From NCBI GenBank assembly GCA_034770075.1, contig CM068386.1:41019990-41083989 (forward strand): DNA of 64,000 nucleotides. Direction: 5' to 3'. The DNA comes from Aralia elata (lineage: Eukaryota; Streptophyta; Magnoliopsida; Apiales; Araliaceae). Positions 1 through 11,593 of the stretch are shown here, piece by piece; the first letter of the stretch is position 1; each line of letters opens with the position of its first letter. The notes below the pieces were generated by a model. It worked only from the letters and a program-made list of their open reading frames with translations, was not told the origin of the DNA and did no database searches. The position numbers were made by a program, and so were the translations under genes.

Positions 1-15
1 CGGGCGCCAAAAACT
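1..15 (-). other. Primer binding site of a minus-strand gypsy element (cut by window edge)
   Basis: Read on the minus strand this is AGTTTTTGGCGCCCG, directly after the CA end of the adjacent LTR. Plant Athila/Tat-type gypsy elements carry a TTTGGCGCC-type primer site at this place. The element body lies to the left of the window, so its identity rests on the primer site and the LTR ends only. Confidence 0.6.
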
Positions 16-1238
16 TGATGTGATAAAAATATGTAACTGCAAGTGCACAGTGTCAAATTAAAGAACTGGCAAGTACAGGTCGACCCCACAGAGACTAGAT
101 CAATTTTTAATGTATCCTTAATTAATATTTTAGGCGAATTAGAAATAAATATGGTGGAGATGATTAATTAATTAAATAATGCAAATTAAAAATTAATGAA
201 AACTAGTGATGAGAAAAACTACCTAGGAATCCGAATCCACTAAATACTAACATAATAAATAATTTCTTATTGTCCAAATTAATTCTAAAATTATTTTTCC
301 TTCCCTTTAAAAATAAAGATTCATATAATTAATATGGGCAAGCATAAGTTATGAAAAATTCACAGATTAACTATAACTTATCAAAACCTCGCAATCAATA
401 TAAGAATCATATGCAATTCATGCGAAGGAAAATATGAAGGCAAAAATAATTAGGCACTAATTTCGGAACGAAAAGAAATTAATTATTATGAAATACCTAG
501 TTTCATCATCATCCTAGATATTAGAAGTTTAGCTAGCCATGAAAATTAAAACCAACAAATTCAAAATTAAAACTACTAATAATAATTGCATGAAATAAGA
601 ACAATAATTAAAAAGAGAATTTCTATTAAAATAAAAGAAAGTTACAAATACTCCCTAACACTAGTACCACACATGATCGGAATAAGAGGAAAAACAAAGC
701 TCTCAATTGCTAAATAACTCTCTCCCTTCTACACCAGCGAAAAACTAAGGAAAAGAAAATAACAAGTGATGCCCCTCTCTCTAAAGCAAGAGACCTATTT
801 ATAGGGAAAATAAATTTGTGCCCTAATTTAGATTCATTGAACTTGGCCACTTTTATTCCCTTTTTTTCCTCTTCCTTCCTTTTTGATTTCAATATCTATA
901 TGGTAATCTCCCAAAAGTCCTTTTCCATGTAGGTTTCAACTTCTTAGTGGCAATCAACTTCACAAAGAGATCTTCTAGATAAACTTTCTTTTTCTTCATT
1001 GGATTTGACTTGCACACCAAGATTGTTCCACCTCCTTCCTTTTCCTTATAGAATTCTTCTTGGATATTTCTTTACATGAATAAGAGCATTAAATATTGCT
1101 TGATCACCAAGATTTTGACTTTATCACAACAAAATATAAAATCCTACAAAATAAAATAAAACATATTAATTAAATAAACTAATATAATAAAAAGGACAAA
1201 ATTAGGGATAGTAAAATGTATGAATTATGTGCTTATCA
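16..1238 (-). repeat. LTR of an Athila/Tat-type gypsy retrotransposon (5' LTR, minus strand)
   Basis: On the minus strand the segment starts TGATAAGCAC and ends TATCACATCA, the usual TG...CA LTR ends, and is followed by the primer site at 1-15. It is 1223 bp and AT-rich. The block near its 3' end (GCACTTGCAG, then the TCACATCA terminus) is typical of plant Athila/Tat LTRs. No coding capacity is visible; the 60-codon frame at 710-892 is a chance frame. Its right end abuts a copia LTR that lacks its own 5' end, which implies insertion into that LTR. Confidence 0.65.
797..804 (-). promoter_or_regulatory. TATA box candidate of the minus-strand LTR
   Basis: CTATAAAT on the minus strand, about 435 bp from the LTR start, in a GC-richer context (CCCTATAAATAGG). 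This is a good match to a plant TATA box and would drive transcription leftwards into the element off the edge. Sequence match only. Confidence 0.5.
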
Positions 1239-2653
1239 AGCACTCAGGGTTGTTATTCCAAGATGAGCGGCTGAATAAATAAAGGAGTATAATATGTAAC
1301 CAATTTGAGTGGAGCTCAAACAGTCATATCTGCAACAGTCAACAAAAAGCGCAAGTGACTCCACTATCTTGGTACCAGCTAATGGATGCTGACTCAGCCA
1401 TCACTAGCAGACTTAGGGAAGTAAAATACTTAGTGATACAATAAATAAGTCTGCAGAAAGTTAATCTCTAACAGAAAGAAGTGCAACAGGAAGATATCAA
1501 CGACAAGCTTCCAACGGGAAGAAAATAGAGAACTACAAAAGAGAAAATAACACTCGAATGTGGGTGTGTGTTGGTATGCAGTAAGCAAGAGAGCAAGAAC
1601 ACCAACTGTACAATCAGCTAGAAGCTTCACTGCAATAAAGAGGTATGCCAAAGGGCTAGCATATGAGCTAAGAGACGAATGACCAAGAAGCCAAGATCTA
1701 GAGTAAACAAATCCAGAATGAGCAACTCTATGATCAAGCAAGGAACACTATGTGCTGAATAGATAAAGAAGTGACTTGGACAAGTCAACCAGTGTTCAAT
1801 GGAAGTAATCATCTGCATCTGCTATGTACCAGAAGAAGGAAGGGCTTAAGCGACCATCATCAACAGCATCCAGAGGAAGATCACCATCAGCTATCAAGTA
1901 CTAGAAGATGAAGGAGATAAAAGTTCATCTTGGCAGCACAACCCAATAGACTATCAACACACCAAAGAGGGCGAGACGTCCTTGTCTTAAGTGACTAAAT
2001 AAAGTCAAGTCTGCTGGACTTGCTGAGTATTGGAGGGTACATGAGATTCTAAGTCTGCTGGGCTTAGTCTACAAGTTCCAAGGCTGCTGGCCTTGAAGGG
2101 TTTTTTGTGAACTAGGTTTCCAAGTCTGCTGGACTTGAAGAGGGTCATAGGATCTTTGTCCGAGGGACTAAAAACAACTCAAGTCTGCGGGACTCAAGAG
2201 GGGTCAGAGGATCCATATCTGCGGGACTTGAGGAGGGTCTTAGGATCATTGCCTTTGTGGCTAAAAACAACTCTTGTCTGCTGGACTTGAGGAGGGCGTA
2301 GAGTCCTTATCTTTGTGACTAAAACAATTAGTGGATTCCAACTTATTGAAGTAGAAGAGTAGAGTAGGAGTTATTCAGTCTTCGAACCACTTAAAATCTC
2401 CTGTGTCATTTAGTTTCTGTTATTTACTTTATGCTCAATAAAGTGTTATATCTGTTATCAACCATACTATAAACTTGTAACTTGAACTAAGATTATGTTT
2501 GAATCTATGAAGGGGTTATTAATGATTATTCCGTTGTGCATGAATTGATTCTACATTTCATAACTGTTATACTTTCATTAATAAATGGAAAAAGTTTCAA
2601 AGGATCTATTCAACCCCCCTTCTAGATCCACATTGTATCCCCTGGAACCAACA
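1239..2653 (+). repeat. Copia-type LTR, 5' truncated by insertion
   Basis: The 3' end (TTCAACCCCCCTTCTAGATC, then a CTGGAACCAACA terminus) matches the ends of the copia LTRs at 43459-45247 (minus) and 61581-63156 (plus). All three also share a stretch around GAACCACTTAAAA and GTGTCATTTA. The expected TGT start is absent because the gypsy LTR ending at 1238 interrupts it. No gag-pol follows: the sequence changes at 2654 into an unrelated minus-strand LTR, so this is a solo LTR or the left remnant of one. Confidence 0.6.
2006..2300 (+). repeat. Run of short inverted repeats with TGCTG loop inside the copia LTR
   Basis: Units are stem-TGCTG-stem: CAAGTC/GACTTG (2006-2022 and 2121-2137), TAAGTC/GGCTTA (2050-2066, one G:T pair) and CAAGGC/GCCTTG (2079-2095). 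Weaker copies follow to about 2300. The variable stem position changes on both sides together (T:A versus G:C). Units are spaced 29-44 bp. Confidence 0.7.
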
Positions 2654-2968
2654 AAAATTATTACATCAGATAATATGATAATTAAACATTCACATAAATC
2701 TGTTCTTGAGCTTTGCCTTTTTCCCTTATCTTTCTTGGAACTTTCCGGCTTAGCTGAAATAAACGTCATGATATAGCAAGGGTAAGCAACTAATTTGCTC
2801 AGCAAGTTAAAGCGTACAATAAAGGATATATCATGAATATAAGAGTTTAACTTTTTAAAACTTCAACAATATTTCAAAGATTTTGAAGTAGCTGGATAAT
2901 AAATCATTTCAAGTAACAAGAATTTTCTTGAATTTCACGCTGTATAATACATCAAGGATGAAAGAGTT
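2654..2968 (-). repeat. Fragment of an old chromovirus-like LTR (part 1)
   Basis: Read on the minus strand it matches the 3' third of the chromovirus LTRs at 17922-40467. Shared features are GCTATATCATGA, then a CAGCTAAxCC block, and the nested inverted repeat at 2766-2836. It is clearly diverged and therefore older. It is separated from its continuation (13503-14116) by the copia element. Confidence 0.6.
2766..2836 (-). repeat. Nested inverted repeat conserved in chromovirus LTRs (diverged copy)
   Basis: Outer arms TCATGATATA and TATATCATGA enclose about 50 bp that holds inner arms GAGCAA/TTGCTT (minus-strand reading). The same layout occurs at 17852-17921, 21325-21398, 30702-30775, 40075-40148 and 47066-47138. 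Confidence 0.65.
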
Positions 2969-4118
2969 TGTTGACTTTGTCATATTCTAAACCTAATGTT
3001 TTGATGATGATTTGTTCAATGGTACTAATTTTTTATTGTGAATTTCAGGAAATTATTTCAAGGATTGTTTGATGGATTATTCAAGAAGATTGAAGATTTT
3101 TTAGTCCTAAGAATTTGTAATGTAAGGTCATTGCAAATATTTGATTTTTTCAATTCAAGGCTCTAGGACATTTACATGCTTATTTTATACATGCTCAAGT
3201 AAATTAAATTTGTGCATCTTGATTTGATTAACTTATTTTATACATGCATAAGTAAATTAATTTGTGCATCACGTTGATTTATTTATTATGCATGATGTCT
3301 GTAAACACTCCTATGTGACATGGTCCTTTATTGATATATGAAAACGTGTGGCGGTAGAATTGATAGGAGTAATTAAATCCTTGGAAATCTAATATATATA
3401 TATATCTTGGTGATAGCCTTGGAAAAAGAGATAAACTTGACAGGATTTTTCTTTGTGGTGTAATCATTATCTCTTTGACTCAGTATGGCAATATACTTAT
3501 TAAGCCGGATATTGTGATCAGTTGGAAAGTCTTTTTAATTCCGGATATCTTGCTAACAAACTATAACTTGATAAGGTTTGTTTGTTTGTAACGATAGTAT
3601 GGTAAACTGAGATAACCTTGCAACGATAGGATGAACATGAGCTGCAACGGATATAATTTATCAAAGCTTTAAATTGCATGAAGATATCTTAGTTACATAC
3701 AATTCCTACAGTGCACTAATTTTATACTGAAAAAGAATTTTTGGTGCAATTAAGAATTTGTTGCTGCGGTACTTTAATTCCAATTATAATCTCAGCATAC
3801 TTCCGTGGGTCTCAAATTGGTAATATATTTCTATTATTAATTGATCATTGCATACATTAGTTGAGCCTTGCATTGTTAAATTGATTATTTGCTTTGATCA
3901 TTAGACCTCTATATTTGTAATTCTTTGTTTATTATATTTAGACTAAGGAATTGTCCAAAGGAATTTAATCCAAGTGTGGATTGAGAATTGTTTACAAACA
4001 GGTTTAAGGAAGCATAGGTGCTTAAGGAGTGCATAGGTGCATAGGGAGCAAAAGTGCTCAAGGGAATTTAAGAATTCTATTAACCTACTTTGTAAAAGGT
4101 GTCACTTTGTAATTGAAG

Positions 4119-4184
<66 letters not shown>

Positions 4185-4600
4185 GAGTCTCCAATACTAG
4201 TTGGTATTGGATGTGGAGCAGGCTATTATTATAGAGGGTAATAGCCGAACCACGTAAAAAATCCTGGTGTTCATTTATTGCTTGCATTATTTTATCATTA
4301 TTTCATAAGAAAATTATCTCTTTGAATTGATAACTAAAATTGAATATTCTATAAAATCTATTAATTCTTCATTCAAGCAAATTATTCTATAAAAAAACTG
4401 CATAGTTCATTAAAGTGTGATTTTCTTTATTTAGTAAGTTGAATACAGTAATCCAGTAAGCTGAGTACATTAATCCAGTTAGCTGAATACGTTTATCTGG
4501 TAAGCTGAATTAGTCTGTTTAACATAAAATAGAAAAATTGGTCATAGTTTGTTCTCACACTTATTCAACCCCCCTTCTAAGTGTGCCTATTTAAATTTCA
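2969..4600 (+). repeat. 5' LTR of the SIRE-like copia element
   Basis: Starts TGTTGACTTTG and ends TTTAAATTTCA. It is followed by two bases and the primer site TGGTATCAGAGC. The same sequence returns at 11891-13502. It is AT-rich and contains an (AT)n tract at 4122-4180. Confidence 0.93.
4122..4180 (+). repeat. (AT)n microsatellite in the 5' LTR
   Basis: About 29 AT units without interruption. The matching place in the 3' LTR (about 13047-13083) has a shorter run interrupted by GTGTATATA, so the tract changed length after insertion. The 61-codon minus-strand frame of alternating I and Y over it is an artefact. Confidence 0.95.
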
Positions 4601-4602
4601 TT

Positions 4603-4614
4603 TGGTATCAGAGC
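4603..4614 (+). other. Primer binding site (initiator tRNA-Met)
   Basis: TGGTATCAGAGC, complementary to the 3' end of plant initiator tRNA-Met, just inside the 5' LTR. Minus-strand DNA synthesis of the element would start here. Confidence 0.92.
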
Positions 4615-4666
4615 TTGACTCTACTTATCTTGGTCTTAAAGGTGACTTGTAGGGAAAGATTCTAAT

Positions 4667-6384
4667 ATGGCACAGTTCGGGAACAACAATCAAGAAGGTC
4701 AATCAACCAGTAGACCTCCACTGCTGTATGGAACAAAAAATTACAACTTCTGGAAATTCCGAATGAGGATCTACCTAAAAAGGGAACCTTGGGAATGGTG
4801 GGTTGTGGAGAACGGACCGGTTATACCAAGAAAAGATGATGGTACTCCAAAGACCTTGCTAGAGATGGACTCAACTGAAACTTTCAAGGTTTCCTATGAT
4901 TCAAGGGCTATGAATACTTTACTTAGCGGCATGGTACAATCAGAGATAGATAAAGTCTCCTCATGCAATACAGCTAAAGAAATTTGGGACACATTAGTAG
5001 TGAGCCATGAAGGGACATCCAAGGTGCGAGAAGTCAAACTTAGCATGCTCATGCATGACTATAAAATGTTTAAACTCGAGAAAGACGAAACCATAAAGAT
5101 GGCACAAACAAGGTTTCTAGTTCTTCTAAATTCATTAAAGCTACTCGACAAATCTATTCCACAAAGTGAGATTAACCGTAAGTTACTTCGGGCAATGCCC
5201 AAAAGGTTTGCTTCTAAGATTACTACTCTTCAAGATTGTTCTACTATTTCTTCCATGGACACTTTAAAACTTTTTGGTGAACTTGAGGAATATGAACATC
5301 AGTTAAAAAGATATGATGATGAGGAGGAAACCCCTCGAAGAAAGGTTTTAGCTCTTAATGCAGGAAATGAAGAAGAACTTGATGATGACTCGGATGAAGA
5401 AATAGCAATGATGTCAAGAAGACTCAAAGGACTATTACAAAGAAAGAACAAGAGAAAGAACAATTTCAATCCTAGTAAGATCAAAGGAAAGCAAACTGAT
5501 GAAAATTGTTTTGAATGTGGACGTCCAGGTCACTTCAAGAAGGACTGTTTTCAACTAAAGAACAAGGGAAAAACAAGCTACAAAGATAACAAAAGAAACA
5601 AAACCTTATTACATGGAGTGATAATGAAGAATCCGAAGTCGAGATAGACGCCAATGATGAAATAACTCAAGTATGCTTCATGGGAATAGAAGGTGAATCA
5701 AATGAGGTATCTATTTATGAGTTTAATTCCTTGAAACAAGAAAATTTAAGATTAAAAGAAAAGAATGCATGTTTGAAGGATATGGTAAATAATTTAATGT
5801 GTGAAGTTGATTCTTTAATAGATGAAAAGAAGGAAATTGAAAAGGAGCCATCTTGTAAAGAAGAAAATGTTTTGATTGCAAAAAATGATTATCTTGAAAA
5901 TTACAACAAGATTTTTTTTAACAAGGTGACTTACTTGAACAATGAAGTTGGGAAATTGACTAATGAACTAAAAATGCGAGATGTATGTATTGATGCATTT
6001 AGTGATACACCTTTGTGTAAATCTATTCCTACTGATGAACTTCAAAAGGAAGTAGATTCATTAAAACTATCTCTTGCTAGATTTGTCCAAGGTGAAGAAA
6101 ACCTAACTATTATGTTGGGAAAGCAAAGACCTAGTTTTGATAGACAAGAGATAGGTTATAATCCCACTCGAAAAATCGGGAATGTGCATATGCTTAAATC
6201 CAAGTCATGTTTCAAATTGAATTATTGTTCTCCTTTCACAACATTTAAAAGTTGTGGTATTAAAGGTCACTTGGATATAAATTGTTCTAAGAAAAAGAAG
6301 ATTAAAAAGGTGTGGATTAAGAAGGGAGATTTATGTGCAACTAACACAAATGGACCCAAAAAGATGTGGGTACCAAAAGGATGA
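4667..6384 (+). pseudogene. gag: Copia gag (capsid/nucleocapsid), broken
   Basis: Gag builds the virus-like particle. The first part (4667-5647) is open for 326 codons from an ATG 53 bp after the primer site. It has a UBN2-like capsid region (NYNFWKFRMRIYLK near residues 25-38, then the IWDTL stretch) and a CCHC zinc knuckle CFECGRPGHFKKDC near residue 282. A frame change near 5600 moves the reading to the next frame, which is open to 6384. That part has a leucine/lysine/glutamate-rich coiled coil (5720-5860) and ends with the WVPKG motif seen before the protease in this group. The long coiled-coil gag tail fits SIRE. In-frame stop at 6382-6384. Confidence 0.85.
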
Positions 6385-6438
6385 ATTAATTTTTCTTGAC
6401 AGGTATGCTTCAAGGCAAAAGTTTCATATCAAAAATGA

Positions 6439-9400
6439 ATTCTTGATAGTGGATGCTCTCGTCACATGACTGTTGATAAATCAAAGTTCGTGGAATTAAA
6501 AATCAAGAAGAAAAATGGAACGGTCACTTTTGGAGATAATCGAACCTGTGAGATTATCGGAAAAGGTAAAATCGGTAATGGTAAGGTTAATATTGATAAT
6601 GTTCATCTTGTTAGTGGACTAGAATTCATTCTTATAAGTGTTAGTCAATTAATGGATAATGGTCATCGAGTTAGTTTTGAAAAAGATAAATGTACAATTT
6701 CTCATGGTACTAACAACACTGTTCTAGTTGCCCAAAGGGAATGAAATATATATACTCTTGATTTTCAGCAACAGGAAGAAGAACTATGTCTTGCTTCGAT
6801 GCAAGATGAGGCTAATCTATGGCATAAACGGTTGGGACATGTTCACATGGATTTAATTAAGAAGTTGTCCTCCAAACACCTCGTTAAGGTTTGCCAAAAA
6901 TAAAATTCGAAAAGAAAGGAGTATGCGTTCCTTGCCAGCTTGGAAAACAAGTAAGAACATCATTCATTGTAAAGAACGTGGTATGAACTTCTTCTCCCTT
7001 ACAATTACTTCATCTTGATTTATTTGGCCTAGAAAGGCATGCTAGTATTAATGGTAAATTCTATGCATTTGTAATAGTGGATGATTTTTCTAGATATACT
7101 TGGGTGTTGTTCTTAAGAACCAAAAATGAAGCATTTAAAGAGTTTGAGAAATTGATAAGAAATTTAGAGACTAAGTATAGTCTCAAACTTATAAAAATTC
7201 GTAGTGATTATGGTACCGAATTTCAAAAGGACTTTATTATATTTTGTGATCAAAAAGGTATAAGCTATGAGTTTTCAGCTACAAGAACTCCTCAACAAAA
7301 TGGAGTAGTAGAAAGAAAGAATAGAACACTTCAAGAAACAGCTAGAACACTTTTATAGGAAAGCAAACTTCCAAAGAAGTTTTGGGCAGAGGCTGTTAAT
7401 ACCTCTTGTTATGTGTTAAATAGAGTTCTTATTCGTCCTATTATTTTGAAAACTCCTTATGAACTCTTGAATAACAAAATTCCTAATATAAGTTATTTCA
7501 AAGTATTTGGGTCTAGATGTTATATATTGAATACTAGTGATAACTTGGAAAAATTTGATGCTAAATCTTATGAAGGTATTTTCATTGGTTACTCTCATAA
7601 TAGCAAGGCATATCGTGTAATTAATATATATAAGTTATGTGTTGAAGAATCTATTCATATAACTTTTAATGAGACTAACAATGATCTTCCAAAAGAAAGA
7701 GAAGAGGATGCAGGAAATTTGGAGATTTTCACAAATCCAGTAAACCGAAAGGAACCAGTCAGCAGACCGAATGAACAAATTCAACAGGCTGAATTGAACA
7801 GTATGCATGAAAATGAACAAGAAGCAACACAAGATGTTGAAGAAAATTTTCCTCAACAAGAAGAAGTGATACATGATGTCCAAATGCCAAAGACTGCAAG
7901 ATTTCTAAAGAATCATCCACCGGAGAATATCATTGGAGATATAAACAAAGGAATCACCACATGAAGAGGTTTACAAAATCAATGTGTATTTTCTGCATTT
8001 TTATCACAAGTTGAGCCAAAGAATGCTAAGGAAGTTATTCTTGATGAAAGTTGGCTAATGGCAATGCAAGAGGAACTTCAACAATTTGAACGATGTCAAG
8101 TTTGGGAATTAATGCCTCCTCCTAAAGATGTTTCTGTCATTGGAACAAAATGGCTGTTTAAAAACAAGCTTGATGAGCATGGGACAATCACTCGTAATAA
8201 AAGCAAGGCTAGTGGTTCAAGGATATAATCAACAAGAAGGAATCGACTATGAAGAGACTTATGCCCCAGTTGCAAGACTAGAATCTATCCGAATCTTATT
8301 AGCATTTGCATGTTACAAGAAATTTAAGCGTTATCAAATGAATGTAAAAAGCGCGTTTCTAAACGGATACATTAATGAAGAAGTCTATGTCAAACAGCCT
8401 CCTGGATTCGAACATGAGAAGTACCCAAATCATGTTTTTAAGCTAAAGAAAGCTCTCTATGGTCTCAAACAAGCTCCAAGAGCTTGGTACGAGAGGTTGA
8501 GTAAGTATCTTCTTTCTAGTGGTTTCACTAGAGGTAAAATTGATTCCACATTATTTATTATGCATGATAAAAAGGATATAATTATTGTTCAAATATATGT
8601 GGATGACATAATATTTGGTGCTACTAATGATTTCCTTTGTGAGTGGTTTTCAAAATGTATGCATAAGGAATTTGATATGAGCCTAATGGGAGAGCTAAAT
8701 TACTTTTTGGGACTTCAAATCAAGCAAACTAAGGAAGGGATCTATATTCATCAAACCAAGTACACAAAAGAGCTCCTCAAAAGATTTGGTTTTAAAGGAT
8801 CCAACCCAAAGGCTACACCAATGAGTACATCAATAAAACTTACATCATATGATAAAGGTATAGATGTAGAGTTAACCAAATATCGAGGTATGATTGGGTC
8901 TTTATTATATTTAACTGCATCTAGACCTGATATAATGTACAGTGTATGTCTTTGTGCTCAATTTCAAGCAAAACCCAAAGAATCCCACTTACAAGCGGTT
9001 AAAAGAATTTTTAAATATTTAAGTGGTACTATAAATTTAGGATTATTTTATCCAATAAGTAATCATTTTGAACTAATGGGTTATTTAGATGCTGACTATG
9101 CAGGCTTTCAAATTGATAGAAAAAGTACAAGTGGAGCTTGTACATTTTTGGGACAAAGTCTTGTTTCATGGCATAGTAAAAAGCAAACTTCAGTTGCTTT
9201 ATCAACCACTGAGGGTGAATATTTAGCTGCAGGGAGTTGTTGCTCTCAAATATTATGGATGAGACAAACTTTATGTGATTTTGATATAATATGCAATAAT
9301 GTGCCTATATATTGCGATAATTCTAGTGCTATTGATATATCAAAAAATCCTGTTTTGCATTCACGTACAAAACATATAGAAGTAAGGCATCATTTCTTGA

Positions 9401-9537
9401 GGGATAATGTTTCAAAAGGGTTAGTCAAATTAGTCTTTATTCCTACAGAAAGACAATTAGCTGATATTTTTACTAAACCTTTGAGTGAGAAAAGGTTTTG
9501 TATGTTGAGGAGAGAACTTGGAATGTGCATGGTATAA
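6439..9537 (+). pseudogene. pol: Copia pol (protease-integrase-reverse transcriptase-RNase H), multiply broken
   Basis: Order PR-IN-RT-RH defines copia. Protease: ILDSGCSRHMT at 6439-6471, preceded by a stop at 6436-6438. Integrase: H-H-C-C finger (WHKRLGHVH at 6820-6846, CVPCQLGKQ near 6925-6951), then the DDE core with VDDFSRYTW near 7080 and QQNGVVERKNRTL near 7290. Reverse transcriptase: GTKWLFKNK near 8142, YVDDIIFGA near 8600. RNase H: LDADYAG near 9090 to the terminal DIFTKPL block. Breaks: TGA 6742, one base missing near 6889, TGA 6984, TAG 7356, TGA 7962, one extra A near 8199. From about 8200 to the stop at 9537 the frame is open (RT palm, RNase H). Confidence 0.9.
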
Positions 9538-9871
9538 TTATGGATAACGTAATAGAAATTTTATTTTCTGCATGATATCTGTTAAAATATATCTGTTTGG
9601 TATTCTTTATCTGTTTAAACTATTTCCAAGATACACGTATCTATTAATGACCAAGGATTAATTGCCGGTTATCAGATTAATTGGAAAACGTAATGTTACC
9701 ATTTTGAAATCCGGAAAAGTAGCCGAATAATCTTTGAATTTGAAAAGACACACGTCTTTCGGTATCAGAATCCTAATTGATTTCTACTTTCTCTTTCTCT
9801 ATATCTTCAGCTTTCTCTTTCCATAAATCAAAACAAAACCCTTCGTTATCTCTTCACAAACCCTTAAAGCC
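9538..9871 (+). other. Spacer between pol and the extra ORF, with a splice-acceptor-like site
   Basis: AT-rich, non-coding. At 9787-9810 a pyrimidine-rich tract ends in TATCTTCAG, a good plant 3' splice site sequence, 62 bp before the ATG of the extra ORF. A spliced subgenomic mRNA would explain how an ORF after pol is expressed. This is inference from sequence only. Confidence 0.4.
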
Positions 9872-11567
9872 ATGAAAACCAGGGCTAGTAAGCGATCGTC
9901 TGGTAAATCTACTGAGGAAGGATCTTCGTTGAAGAACGTTACTGGACTAAAAATGAAATCCAAGCGAATGCAAAAGAAATCGTCTGTGCATGTGTCGTCT
10001 GATGCCACCATGTTATCCGACGACTCAGATTCCAGCTTTTCTTTCTTAAAGGCTTCAGAAGGAGAACCATCTCAACGGGGCAAGTTGAAACAACCAATGT
10101 ATGAAGAACATATTTCTTCACAGCCAGAATCCCCTTTAAATCTGGTAAATCCGTTTTCATCTTCCCTTGATATGCCAGAAAATTTCTTCCGAGGTTATAG
10201 CTTTGAAACTCGTTTTAAAAATTCAATTGCTACAAAGCAATTTGTCTATGAAAAATCTCTGGATTTATTTTATTTCAAAAACTCTGTTTTGGAAAAACTT
10301 TTCAACTCTTGTGAAATATCATCTATGTTGTTTCCTCCTACTGTTGCTTATCCTAGATTAGTTCAATAGTTTTACACTAATCTTGAATGCAATGGGGATT
10401 GCTATATAACATATGTCCAGGGCAAATCGTTATTTTTCACTAGTGTTGATTTTGGTAGTATTCTTAGTATATCTTCTACTGGACCTTGTCCTTTTACTCT
10501 TAAGGGTGCTGCTAATATTCCTTATCAACCATTAGAACAACTTCATATTGTCATGAATGATTTTTCTCTTACAACTCTGTTTCTTCCAAAAACTGTGAAT
10601 GTGTGTCCAACTGCTTGTGTATTACATAAAGTAGTTAGGTATAATTTGTTTCCACGACTTGGTGATGGAGCAGATTTTACCTATCAAGATTTAGTGGTTG
10701 TGGCTATGATTCTTAAGGGAAAATCTTTCAATCTCTCCCAAATGATGTTGTCTCATATGCTTAGTTGTATTCGTCAAACCAAAAAGTGTCTTCCTTATAG
10801 AAAGTTTTTGACAAAACTCTTCAAACATTTCAAAATATCTCTTGATGATGAAATTTCTATTTCAAATAATGAGTTCATAGACACTGCTAATCTGACACAA
10901 TCACATATCACTTTTCTTGCTGGTGAGTTTGTTCGTCTTCTTCCCGATCCTCCTCCTATTTCTCCTAATCCAGATTCTTCTTCATCCTCTCTGCTAAACT
11001 CTCATGGGCCTGATATTATGAATGTTCTAAATGAGATTTTGCAAAATCAAAATTCTCTAAAAACTGACTTGGCCGATATCAGAAATCGAGTTGTGATTCT
11101 TGAGAAAGGAAAATTGCCGATGGATGCTCCAGAAATTAATAAGCTGTATCATCGTGTTGAAGATGAATTCATTGATCTTCAAGTAGGTTTTGAGATACAA
11201 ACGATGGCTATGGTTGAGGCACTTCAACGAAAATTCAATAGGAACACCTGCCAGCTGAGTCAAGAAATTAAGTTTCTATCAACTTGGAGAACTTGCAGAT
11301 TTTATGGCAACGAGATTTACTGATGTGGGCAAGAAGTTACATTTTCAGACAATATACTCCACAATCCCAGAATGGCCAATGTGCAATTGGACTGCAGAGT
11401 ACAAGGATGATTTTCTTGACATGGGGGTTCCTCCTTCAACTTTTATTTCCAGACCACCTCGTTTTGCGAAAGATTTCACTCTGGAAGAACGTCTTCATCG
11501 TCTTCGTCACCGTTCTTACTTTACTACCCGTGCTGAACAGAAAGTTAATCTTGAGGACATTGACTGA
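9872..11567 (+). pseudogene. Extra ORF between pol and 3' LTR of the copia element, broken
   Basis: Sense-strand frame opening with an ATG at 9872. It is interrupted by one in-frame TAG (10367-10369), stays in the same frame to about 11270, and then shifts by one base into the frame ending at 11567. Total coding length is about 560 codons. The N-terminus is basic and serine-rich (a KRSSGKS-type patch and KMKSKRMQKK), possibly a nuclear localisation signal. The middle (LFPPTVAYPRLV, then FYTNLE and YVQGKSLFF) resembles my memory of the 'putative plant transposon protein' family found in repeats. The last third has a coiled-coil-like stretch (LNEILQNQNSLKTDLADIR). I see no signal peptide or clear membrane span, so it does not look like an envelope glycoprotein, although SIRE elements are known to have an 'env-like' ORF at this place. 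Confidence 0.6.
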
Positions 11568-11593
11568 TTCTGCATTTTTCTTTTTGCCTGATG

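Noticed and set aside
9872..11323. Retroviral-type envelope glycoprotein in the copia element
   Set aside because: Position fits the 'env-like' ORF of SIRE, but I see no signal peptide, transmembrane span or cleavage site; a soluble protein seems more likely.
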